Positions 1 through 7,064 of a stretch of 64,000 nt of DNA are shown here, piece by piece; within the stretch, counting starts at the first letter, position 1; every line of letters starts with the position of its first letter. Made by a program: the position numbers and the translations under genes. Below the pieces are notes generated by a model. The model saw only the letters and a program-made list of their open reading frames with translations, searched no databases and was not told the origin of the DNA. The stretch is from NCBI RefSeq assembly GCF_027111315.2, contig NZ_CP114289.2, positions 3,720,001-3,784,000 of the forward strand, written 5' to 3'. The stretch comes from Flavobacterium limnophilum. Lineage in GTDB: Bacteria; Bacteroidota; Bacteroidia; Flavobacteriales; Flavobacteriaceae.

Positions 1-185
1 AGAATAGCAATAAAGGATATGGGATAGGATATAATTTTTTGCATTATGTGATTTTTTTGGCAAAAATAGGAAATATATTTTTGTTTGGTACTGTTCCCAA
101 AAAGCCTAAGAAATTATTAACACGACACTTTTTAATTTTGGAAACATCTTCTGTAAAAAAACTAAGTCTTTTTATGTTCCAGAAA

Positions 186-920
186 TTAGATTTTTATTCC
201 TTGAACAATGGTTTTCTCTGTCTTTTCCATTATTTCGTCAAAAGTAAAGTCACTGACTTTAAATGATTTATGAACCGAAAACTGAATATGATGTCCAAAA
301 CTTAAAGGAAAATATCCATATTGATACACTTTCCAGGAATTGTTGATGGTTATGGGAACAATATGGGCCGAAGGTGCATATTTACACAAAATTTTCAGAC
401 CACTTTGGGCAAATTCCAAAGGCACTCCTGTTTTGCTTCGGGTTCCTTCCGGGAAAATAACCGCCGAACGTTTTTCTTTTTCGATGTGTTCTGCCAGGGA
501 TTTTATTTTGGGGATGGCTTGTTTTGGATTGCTTCTATCAATAAGCACGTATTTGCTTTGACGCAAATTATAGGAAATCGCCGGAATACCTTGGCCCAAT
601 TCTTTTTTGGTCACGAAAGCCACGTGAAACTTCCTCAAATACCAAATAATTCCAGCCGTATCCAACAAACTTTGATGATTGGCCACAAAAATTATGGGGA
701 CGTTTTTGGGGATTGATTCCCGGTTTTCAAAAGTGTATCTCGTGCCCAAAATATGGGTGCATTTCATTGTAAAATAAGCGATGTAATCAAAGCATATTTC
801 GAGTCCTTTGTCTCCAAAAATTTTATAAACTACCCACTGGACGACGTGAATAGTACACAAAACCACCAAATAAGAAAAATAATAGAGTAGCGTTATGGGG
901 TATAATAAAATTTTCTTCAT
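186..920 (-). CDS. 1-acyl-sn-glycerol-3-phosphate acyltransferase (PlsC family)
   Basis: Membrane acyltransferase that would add the second acyl chain to lysophosphatidic acid in phospholipid synthesis. The PlsC/LPLAT signature is intact: an NHxSxxD block (H82 and D87, the H-x4-D catalytic dyad) and an FPEGTRS block for substrate binding. A hydrophobic N-terminal segment (about residues 3-28) should anchor it in the inner membrane. The frame stays open upstream to an ATG at 974, but I chose the ATG at 920 (MKKILLYPITLL) because a TACTTTTG promoter element lies between the two, so the longer start would not be transcribed from it. About 244 residues, normal for the family. A second, divergent paralogue lies at about 61 kb. 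Function is family-level; acyl-chain and lysolipid preference cannot be read from the sequence. Confidence 0.88.
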   Translation of the reverse strand: MKKILLYPITLLYYFSYLVVLCTIHVVQWVVYKIFGDKGLEICFDYIAYFTMKCTHILGTRYTFENRESIPKNVPIIFVANHQSLLDTAGIIWYLRKFHVAFVTKKELGQGIPAISYNLRQSKYVLIDRSNPKQAIPKIKSLAEHIEKEKRSAVIFPEGTRSKTGVPLEFAQSGLKILCKYAPSAHIVPITINNSWKVYQYGYFPLSFGHHIQFSVHKSFKVSDFTFDEIMEKTEKTIVQGIKI

Positions 921-938
921 TCTTTTTAAAATTATACG

Positions 939-946
939 CAAAAGTA
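939..946 (-). promoter_or_regulatory. -7 promoter element of the acyltransferase gene
   Basis: On the minus strand this reads TACTTTTG, an exact match to the Bacteroidota -7 consensus TAnnTTTG. It lies 18 bases upstream of the chosen ATG at 920. No TTG at the usual -33 spacing was found, so the call rests on the -7 box alone. Confidence 0.4.
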
Positions 947-1115
947 ATGATTTTTGGCGTTCGATTTTAATCAAGAATAATTATGCTGTTTGGGGTTTAA
1001 TTGTACCTCTACTTAAATTATAATTCTCAAACAATTCAAAATTATAAAAAATAATATCGATAGGCAAAGGAAGGATTTACTGAATTCTCAATCTACCAGA
1101 TTTTAAAATATTTTA

Positions 1116-1123
1116 TATCTTTG
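1116..1123 (+). promoter_or_regulatory. -7 promoter element of the toxin-antitoxin pair
   Basis: TATCTTTG matches TAnnTTTG exactly and lies 20 bases before the antitoxin ATG. A -33 TTG is not visible. The short leader is consistent with an autoregulated toxin-antitoxin promoter. Confidence 0.42.
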
Positions 1124-1143
1124 TACTATTAAAAATTACTACT

Positions 1144-1335
1144 ATGGCAACAATAACATTATCTTATGACGCTCGTAACGTTATCGCAAAAAAAACAGTT
1201 GCTTATATACTTTCGTTGGGCGTTTTTAAAACCATCAATAAAACAGCAATAGATTTATCTTTGGAAGATGTGAAAAAAGGGCATGTTACTACTCATAAAA
1301 GTGCAGCAGACTATTTCAAAAACCTTAAAGATTAA
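1144..1335 (+). CDS. Antitoxin of a RelB/DinJ-YafQ-type pair
   Basis: A 63-residue protein just upstream of a clear YafQ-like toxin. Its first residues (MATITLSYDARN) look like the beta-strand start of ribbon-helix-helix antitoxins that bind their own promoter. The rest is basic and should wrap the toxin. Its stop codon overlaps the toxin start by one base (TAATG), so the two are translationally coupled. Family assignment rests on size, position and partner more than on its own sequence, which is short and divergent. Confidence 0.72.
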   Translation: MATITLSYDARNVIAKKTVAYILSLGVFKTINKTAIDLSLEDVKKGHVTTHKSAADYFKNLKD

Positions 1336-1607
1336 TGTACGTTGTAAAAACAACTAGACAATTTGACAAAGAAGTAAAACTTTGTAAAAAAAGAGGTTAC
1401 GATCTTTCTAAACTAGAAAATGTAGTTTCTATTTTGGAAAAAACAGGAACACTACCCCAAAAATACAAACCACATAAATTATCCGGGAATTATGAGGATT
1501 GCTGGGAATGTCACATAAAAGGCGATTGGCTTTTAGTTTGGCTACAAAACGACAATGAACTTACCCTTTTATTTATCAACACGGGAACGCATAGCGACTT
1601 ATTTTAG
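1335..1607 (+). CDS. YafQ/RelE-family mRNA interferase toxin
   Basis: A 90-residue ribosome-dependent endoribonuclease toxin. It has the YafQ pattern: a central HKLSG block, CHIKGDW and a C-terminal TGTHSDLF. His47, His60, Asp64, Trp65 and His86 match in spacing the active-site residues known for E. coli YafQ (two central His, Asp, Trp and a C-terminal His). No key residue is missing, so it is probably active. It forms an operon with the antitoxin immediately upstream. It is the only type II pair with a ribonuclease toxin that appears intact here. Confidence 0.88.
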   Translation: MYVVKTTRQFDKEVKLCKKRGYDLSKLENVVSILEKTGTLPQKYKPHKLSGNYEDCWECHIKGDWLLVWLQNDNELTLLFINTGTHSDLF

Positions 1608-1730
1608 ACCATCTCTCGAAAAAATTAAAGTAGAAGATTGGCACATATTCCGCCAACTATCTGATATACAAAATAAGTAAAAATTCCCCATCAGTATATT
1701 TCACATTCCAAGCTGTTACCGTTTTAATCG

Positions 1731-1738
1731 TACCTTTG
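1731..1738 (+). promoter_or_regulatory. -7 promoter element of rnpA
   Basis: TACCTTTG matches TAnnTTTG exactly. It lies 34 bases before the ATG at 1773 and so close to the alternative TTG at 1752 that it favours the ATG start. Confidence 0.42.
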
Positions 1739-1772
1739 CCCCCTAAAATCTTTGCTATCTTTTAAAATAAAA

Positions 1773-2165
1773 ATGAACTTCACTTACCCCAAATCCGAAA
1801 AGCTTAAAAGTAAAATCACGATAGATTTGCTTTTTTCCAAAGGCAAATCCGTGTCCAAATATCCTTTGAGACTGGTTTTTGTGGAAAGCGATTACGGCAT
1901 TGCCGAAGGTTCAGACCAAAAGTTGAAAATGGGCGTTTCGGTTTCCAAGAAATACTTCAAACACGCCGTGGATCGCAATTATTTCAAGCGCGTGCTTCGC
2001 GAAACCTATCGATTGAACAAACATTTGCTGGTGGATCATCTGGACAAGCCTTATGCCATGATGTTTTTTTACCAAACCAAGGATCGATTGACTTACGAAG
2101 AAATCAACACCAAGACCATTCAATTGTTTGAAAAGTTTGTCCACCAGATGAAAAAAGAAGAATAA
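1773..2165 (+). CDS. rnpA: Ribonuclease P protein component
   Basis: Small basic protein subunit of RNase P, which helps the catalytic RNA process tRNA 5' ends. The family's RNR signature is present in the block VSKKYFKHAVDRNYFKRVLR (RxRN-like core with DRN and KR). About 130 residues, normal for Bacteroidota. The ATG at 1773 (MNFTYPKSEKLK) was preferred to an in-frame TTG at 1752 because the promoter element at 1731-1738 would leave almost no leader for the TTG. The usual upstream neighbour rpmH is absent. Instead the S41 protease gene follows 78 bases downstream. Confidence 0.94.
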   Translation: MNFTYPKSEKLKSKITIDLLFSKGKSVSKYPLRLVFVESDYGIAEGSDQKLKMGVSVSKKYFKHAVDRNYFKRVLRETYRLNKHLLVDHLDKPYAMMFFYQTKDRLTYEEINTKTIQLFEKFVHQMKKEE

Positions 2166-2243
2166 CTGCGTTTCCTTTGCGTACAAATTTTTTATTGGCG
2201 ATTAATTCTTATTTTAGTGGTCTAAAACTAAGCCAATCTTAAT

Positions 2244-3881
2244 ATGACTTCCCCTTTCAAAAAAAAATTCATTCTTCCCGTTCTAGCTTCGGCATTTTTG
2301 TTTGTAGGCGTTAGTTTCAAAGACGATTTTTTTGAAATTGCCAAGCAAGTAGAAATATTCACGACCCTTTTCAAGGAATTGAACAAGAATTATGTGGACG
2401 AAACCAATCCTGGCGATTTAATAGACAAAGCCATCAAGGGAATGTTGACCAGTCTCGATCCGTACACCGTTTATTTCAACGAGCAGGATGTTGTCAAATT
2501 CAAAATCAACAACACGGGCGAATACACCGGAATTGGCGCAATGATTACCCGAAAAAATGATAAATTAATAATCAAGGAGCCGTACAAAAACTTTCCTGCC
2601 GACAAGGCTGGGTTGAAAGCCGGTGACGAGGTGATTCAAATAGGCGACGTGCTTTTGTCTGATTTCAAGGACGATGCCTCGCAACTTTTCAGGGGTGCCA
2701 AAAACACCAAAATCGATGTCAAATACATTCGCCAAGGCAAGACAAACACCACCCAAATCGTCCTTGACGAAGTGGAAATCAAATCGGTGCCGTTCTATGG
2801 AAAAATAGACGAGAAAACCGGCTACATTGTTTTGGCGCGTTTCAACCAAAAAGCTTCACTCGAAACCAAGCAAGCATTGGAACAATTAAAAAAAGAGGGT
2901 GCCGAGAGAATTATCCTTGATTTAAGAGAAAATCCCGGTGGACTTTTGAACGAAGCCGTGAATATTTGTAATTTATTTGTCCCGAAAAACGAAATAATCG
3001 TTACCACAAAATCAAAGATAGAGAAACACAACAACACCTATAAAACCTCCAAAGAACCTGTGGACACCGAGATTCCATTGGCTATTTTGGTCAACGGAAA
3101 AAGTGCTTCGGCTTCGGAAATTGTTTCGGGAGCTTTGCAGGACTTGGATCGAGCCGTGGTTATTGGCAGCCGAAGTTTTGGAAAAGGATTGGTGCAAAGA
3201 CCCGTGGACTTGACTTATGGAACGCAGTTGAAAGTGACCATTTCCCGTTATTACACGCCTTCCGGAAGATGCATCCAAGCTTTGAATTATTCGAATAAAG
3301 ACAAAAACGGAATCGCCACAAAAACCGAAGCCAAGAATTACAACGCCTTCAAAACCCGCAAAGGCAGAACGGTTTATGATGGCGGCGGCATCCAGCCCGA
3401 CATCGAACTGGAAGAAACCAAGATGAGTCCAATAACCGAAGCCTTGGTGAAAAACGACGGAATTTTTAATTATGCAACGGCTTATTATTACAAAAACCCC
3501 AATTTAGGCAACCAAATTCCAAACTTTTCTGATGCCGATTTCCTAGATTTCAAACAGTTCCTGAAAACCCAGAAATTCGCTTTTGACACTGAAACGGAAC
3601 TAGCCCTGAAAAATACTTTGGCCGTGGCCAAAAAAGAAAAAGTGGACGAAAGCATTAGTGCAGAATACCAGCAATTACTGGCTGCGCTCCAAAAAAGTGA
3701 AGAAAAATTATTGGATAAAAACCAAAAGGAAATCAAGAATTTAATCACGGACGAAATCATCAAACGCTATCAATACCAGGAAGGTTTGTATCAATATTAC
3801 CTCAAAAACAACTCCGAAATCAAGAAAGCGGTGAGCGTCCTGAACAACGTTGCCGAATATAAAAGCATTTTGAAAATGTGA
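2244..3881 (+). CDS. S41 family C-terminal processing peptidase with PDZ domain
   Basis: Exported serine protease of the CtpA/Tsp family that trims or degrades envelope proteins from their C-terminus. Order: signal or anchor segment at about residues 8-25; an N-terminal helical region; a PDZ domain at about 90-175 (carboxylate-binding region TGIGAMI); then the S41 core. Ser289 in the SASASEI block and Lys314 in SFGKGLVQ are 25 residues apart, the same spacing as the Ser/Lys dyad of plant D1 protease and E. coli Tsp, so it should be catalytic. The charged helical C-terminus (about 440-545) is typical of Bacteroidota members. The next gene starts at the A of its TGA stop, indicating a two-gene operon with the OmpA-like protein. 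Confidence 0.93.
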   Translation: MTSPFKKKFILPVLASAFLFVGVSFKDDFFEIAKQVEIFTTLFKELNKNYVDETNPGDLIDKAIKGMLTSLDPYTVYFNEQDVVKFKINNTGEYTGIGAMITRKNDKLIIKEPYKNFPADKAGLKAGDEVIQIGDVLLSDFKDDASQLFRGAKNTKIDVKYIRQGKTNTTQIVLDEVEIKSVPFYGKIDEKTGYIVLARFNQKASLETKQALEQLKKEGAERIILDLRENPGGLLNEAVNICNLFVPKNEIIVTTKSKIEKHNNTYKTSKEPVDTEIPLAILVNGKSASASEIVSGALQDLDRAVVIGSRSFGKGLVQRPVDLTYGTQLKVTISRYYTPSGRCIQALNYSNKDKNGIATKTEAKNYNAFKTRKGRTVYDGGGIQPDIELEETKMSPITEALVKNDGIFNYATAYYYKNPNLGNQIPNFSDADFLDFKQFLKTQKFAFDTETELALKNTLAVAKKEKVDESISAEYQQLLAALQKSEEKLLDKNQKEIKNLITDEIIKRYQYQEGLYQYYLKNNSEIKKAVSVLNNVAEYKSILKM

Positions 3882-4672
3882 TGAAAAGAGGATTTCAAAT
3901 AGCACTTTTTTTAACTTTTGGTTTTCTTTCAGCTCAAGAAAATACTTTTAAATCCGTGTATTTTGAATTTGACAAATTCGATTTGGACAAAAATGAAATA
4001 AATACAATTATAAGCATAATCAACTCTCCTAATTTTTCCCAATTTGAAGCCATTCAAATTTATGGCTATTGTGACGACAGGGGAAGCGAGGATTATAATG
4101 ATAAATTATCTAAAAAAAGAGTGGCCACCGTTCAGGAAATCTTGCTTTCCAACGGCATTTCACAAAACAAGATTTTTATTTTCGAAGGCAAAGGACGAGT
4201 GAATCTGGACAAAGACAAGGTGAAAAATTTGGAAAAAACACGCTATAAAAACAGGCGTGTTGATCTGGTTTTTCTCAAAAAATCGGTTTATGCTTTCATT
4301 CCTGCCAACCCAAAAGTGGGCGACCTCATCGTTTTGCAAAAGATTACCTTTGAAATGGGTTCCAGCATTCTTTCTATTGCAGCCAAAAAAGAATTGGACA
4401 GAACCATTGTTGCATTGGAAAAGCACAAGTCGCTTCGATTTGAAATTAAAGGCCACGTATGTTGCACCTCAAGAAAAAATTCGGATGCTATTGACGAAAA
4501 GACCCAAGACAGGAATCTTTCGTTAAATAGAGCCAAAAACGTGTTTGCCTATCTTCGATCCAAAGGGATAAGTCCGTATCGAATGTCTTATAGAGGGTAT
4601 GGAAACCAGTTTCCGTTGGGAAAAGGGGATGCGCTTGACAGAAGGGTGGAATTTTTGGTTACTAAAATATAA
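3881..4672 (+). CDS. Secreted OmpA-family protein with two OmpA-like domains
   Basis: Signal peptide (MKRGFQIALFLTFGFLSAQ) followed by two successive OmpA/MotB-type peptidoglycan-binding modules. The first (about 25-131) opens with VYFEFDKFDLDKNE and ends in NRRVDLVF. The second (about 150-263) opens with ITFEMGSSILS and ends in DRRVEFLV. Each retains the helix-strand layout and the terminal RRV motif that contacts diaminopimelate. The likely role is anchoring to peptidoglycan from the periplasm. The start was set at the ATG at 3881, which overlaps the protease stop by one base; an in-frame GTG at 3878 adds one residue. The pair probably works together at the cell wall. Confidence 0.8.
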   Translation: MKRGFQIALFLTFGFLSAQENTFKSVYFEFDKFDLDKNEINTIISIINSPNFSQFEAIQIYGYCDDRGSEDYNDKLSKKRVATVQEILLSNGISQNKIFIFEGKGRVNLDKDKVKNLEKTRYKNRRVDLVFLKKSVYAFIPANPKVGDLIVLQKITFEMGSSILSIAAKKELDRTIVALEKHKSLRFEIKGHVCCTSRKNSDAIDEKTQDRNLSLNRAKNVFAYLRSKGISPYRMSYRGYGNQFPLGKGDALDRRVEFLVTKI

Positions 4673-5119
4673 TTACTCCCTTTTCATCTCGATATGCGGA
4701 ATATCGTCTTCCAAATACATTTCGCTGGTTTGGACAAATCCGTGACTTTCGTAGAACTTTTTCAAATATAATTGCGCTCCAATGGTGATTTTGCTTTCGC
4801 CAAAATGATTCTTGATTCCGGCAATGGCTTCCCGCATCAAGTCGTGACCCCATTTTCTGTCTCGATAATTGGCATCTACAACCACTCTGCCAATTGAGGC
4901 ATTCTCAAAAGATATTCCTGGCTTGAAAAGACGTGAATACGCCACTATTTTGTCTTCGAATTCGCCAAAAAGATGCAGCGCCAGTTTGTCTTTTCCGTCA
5001 AGATCAAGATAAACGCAATTTTGTTCCAGTACGAATATCTCGCTTCTTAACCTCAGCATATCATAAAGTTCACCAACAGAAAGGTACTCGAAAGATTTAA
5101 TTGTCCACTGTATTTCCAT
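4673..5119 (-). CDS. GNAT N-acetyltransferase, ElaA-like
   Basis: A 148-residue acetyl-CoA-dependent acyltransferase. The ElaA pattern is visible: LYDMLRLRSEIFVLEQNC early on, then the LDGKD loop, then the acetyl-CoA site with a degenerate Q/RxxGxG/A loop (RDRKWGHDLM). Substrate unknown. Its stop abuts the stop of the convergent OmpA-like gene with no spacer, and its ATG directly follows the stop of the upstream lipoprotein gene (TAA then ATG). It is therefore cotranscribed with that lipoprotein. Confidence 0.85.
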   Translation of the reverse strand: MEIQWTIKSFEYLSVGELYDMLRLRSEIFVLEQNCVYLDLDGKDKLALHLFGEFEDKIVAYSRLFKPGISFENASIGRVVVDANYRDRKWGHDLMREAIAGIKNHFGESKITIGAQLYLKKFYESHGFVQTSEMYLEDDIPHIEMKRE

Positions 5120-6097
5120 TTATTTCAAAATAACAATTGATTTTATGATTGATTCCAATTCGTGCATCAAATCGCGTTCTTCTTTTGAGGGCGAATAACA
5201 AAACCCTTCCAAAACCAGTATTCTATTATGCTCTTTGTCCACAATGGCGTAATTGACAAAAGGACCGGACATGAAATCGTTTTTAAGTTCCCATGTTCCC
5301 CTGGTTTCGTAGGTTTCTTTGTCGTTGAGTTTGGTTTTAAAAAGATAGGGAGCATAACCGTCTTCGGTAATCATGTGGGTGTCCAGTTCTGTTCCTCGAA
5401 TGTATAAATTGCCTATGGAATCCCGCATTTTAATGATGTTTGCAATCTGGTTGGGAGCTTTTTTGATGGAACTTATTGGAACCTGATAAATCAAAATACT
5501 GGTATTGCCGCTGGTAATTTCTTTTTTCAACCAAAGAAATTTACTGTTTTGATGTGCATACAAATAGCCGGAAGGAACTTGTAAAGAAATCTGGAATTTG
5601 TTCTTGATAATTATCGGATTCAGCAAGGACTGGGCGTTGATTCTTTGGTTCTCGGCAATTTCGGTTTCCTTTATGATTTGAATTATTTTTGGCGCGTTTT
5701 TTTCAATGATTTCCAGAATGGCGGTATTTGTTTTTCCCGAAACATGAAACACGTTTTGAGGCGAAGCATATTGATTTTTCTTTATTACAAATTCGTTTTT
5801 ATTCTCTTTTTTAACCACGATAATCGTCCTGCTGTCCGTCATGAATCCTTCCATTAATTTGGCTGGATATTGGTTTATCGTGAAAAGGGGCTCTTCTTGC
5901 GGCAGTCCGATAACGGGCGATGCAAACTTGTTTCGAATGCGGTCGCCCACCTCTCCATTCCAAAGCTGGTCGTCGATTATGACCGAAATAGTGTTGATTT
6001 TGCCTGTGGCTTTTCTTGGCATATCTTCCTCTTGTTTTTTGCAAGAAAAAAACAAAAGCGAGAAAATGGGCAGTAATAAAAAAAGGTTTTTGTTCAT
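5120..6097 (-). CDS. DUF4837 family lipoprotein
   Basis: A 325-residue envelope lipoprotein of unknown function, of a family common in Flavobacteriia (DUF4837). The lipobox (LLFFSC) puts the lipidated cysteine at about residue 19, followed by a charged KKQEED stretch. The body is a mixed alpha/beta protein with no catalytic motif I can name. It is the first gene of a pair with the GNAT enzyme (zero spacing). No function is inferred. Confidence 0.82.
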   Translation of the reverse strand: MNKNLFLLLPIFSLLFFSCKKQEEDMPRKATGKINTISVIIDDQLWNGEVGDRIRNKFASPVIGLPQEEPLFTINQYPAKLMEGFMTDSRTIIVVKKENKNEFVIKKNQYASPQNVFHVSGKTNTAILEIIEKNAPKIIQIIKETEIAENQRINAQSLLNPIIIKNKFQISLQVPSGYLYAHQNSKFLWLKKEITSGNTSILIYQVPISSIKKAPNQIANIIKMRDSIGNLYIRGTELDTHMITEDGYAPYLFKTKLNDKETYETRGTWELKNDFMSGPFVNYAIVDKEHNRILVLEGFCYSPSKEERDLMHELESIIKSIVILK

Positions 6098-6154
6098 TGA
6101 TTCTGTAATTAATTATCAAAGAAAGAGAAAAAAGCCTTTGGAAGAATATTAGTT

Positions 6155-6829
6155 CTACTCTTTCGAAATGTTTTTCAGCTGAATGTTTCTAAAATCAATT
6201 GGCGAACCTTCATAATTTAAGGATATTTTGCCTTCGACCGAAGAAGCTTCCACACATTCGTTGACCAATTTTCCGTTCAAATATTGGGTAATTTTCCCGT
6301 TGAATGATTTGATGACAATGGTGTTCCATTCGCCATAAGGGTTCTCGTTGGCACTGAATTTTGGAGAAGTGACACTTGCCCCGGCTTCAATTAATTTTCC
6401 GTTCACTTTTGCAGTTACTTTGTCCAGAAAGATGAAATCGCCGGTGGTATTTTCTTTTATTTGAAATTGGATTCCTTTTGGCCAGATGTTGTCGGGCGAA
6501 TCTACCGGTATGTTGTACATCACGCCGCTATTTTTCTTGCCATTGCCTCGATTGAATTTTTCTTCAATGTTCCATCGAAATTCCAAACTTAATTCGAAAT
6601 TTTTATGGCTTTTTTTGGTCATCAGATAACCAATGTTTTCGCCGTGCATTCGAATCATTCCATCGGCGAATTCATATATTTTTGAAGGGTCTAATTTTTC
6701 GGAACTGGTTTTGGTAAAAGCGTACCAATCATTCATTGACAGGCTTTTTTGTTGAACGGCACAAGAATTTAAAAGGAAAAGGAAAAGGAAAGCAAAAGCA
6801 ACAGTGATTTTTTTGAACATTGGTGTCAT
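6155..6829 (-). CDS. Lipoprotein with DUF1080 (3-keto-disaccharide hydrolase-like) domain
   Basis: A 224-residue lipoprotein (lipobox LLNSC) with one DUF1080 domain: a concanavalin-like beta-sandwich now often named 3-keto-disaccharide hydrolase. Signature stretches are NFELSLEFRWN, NSGVMYNI, GIQFQIKEN and GEWNTIVIKSFNGK. Probable role: binding or hydrolysing sugar derivatives at the outer membrane. Translation can start at 6829 or at the ATG three codons later (6820). It has its own promoter candidate upstream and is separated from the transglycosylase by a long hairpin. Confidence 0.82.
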   Translation of the reverse strand: MTPMFKKITVAFAFLFLFLLNSCAVQQKSLSMNDWYAFTKTSSEKLDPSKIYEFADGMIRMHGENIGYLMTKKSHKNFELSLEFRWNIEEKFNRGNGKKNSGVMYNIPVDSPDNIWPKGIQFQIKENTTGDFIFLDKVTAKVNGKLIEAGASVTSPKFSANENPYGEWNTIVIKSFNGKITQYLNGKLVNECVEASSVEGKISLNYEGSPIDFRNIQLKNISKE

Positions 6830-6860
6830 TTTATATAAAACGAAGGATTTAAGATTTAAG

Positions 6861-6886
6861 CAAATTTACAGCAAAAATTAATACAA
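6861..6886 (-). promoter_or_regulatory. Promoter candidate of the DUF1080 lipoprotein gene
   Basis: Minus strand: TTG, 15 bases, then TAAATTTG (6861-6868), an exact -7 box. The spacer is shorter than the usual 17 to 23, so the -33 assignment is doubtful. Confidence 0.38.
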
Positions 6887-6940
6887 CTATCTATATCTAA
6901 ACAATTAGATTCTAGCGAAAATGATGGGGTACTTTAAACC

Positions 6941-7000
6941 ATTAAGCGAATTAAGAAAGTTAAGAACACTACAAATCTTAATTTTCTTAATTCGCTTAAT
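6941..7000. repeat. 24-bp inverted repeat (long hairpin) downstream of the transglycosylase gene
   Basis: Left arm 6941-6964 and right arm 6977-7000 are complementary over 24 bases, with one G-T wobble and a 12-base loop. The arms carry the words AAGCGAATTAAG and CTTAATTCGCTT. It sits between the stop of the lytic transglycosylase and the next lipoprotein promoter. It could stabilise or end the upstream transcript, or be a dispersed palindromic repeat. It lacks a U-run on the minus strand, so it is not a standard intrinsic terminator. Confidence 0.7.
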
Positions 7001-7064
7001 GTCTAAATGTTTCTGTCTTTTACACAAACACCTATATAAATTTTGAAATCTAAAATTCCTTTAA

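Noticed and set aside
39..266. A 75-codon plus-strand frame at the window start
   Set aside because: It overlaps the acyltransferase 3' end, has no family resemblance and has an unnatural composition rich in Phe and Lys.
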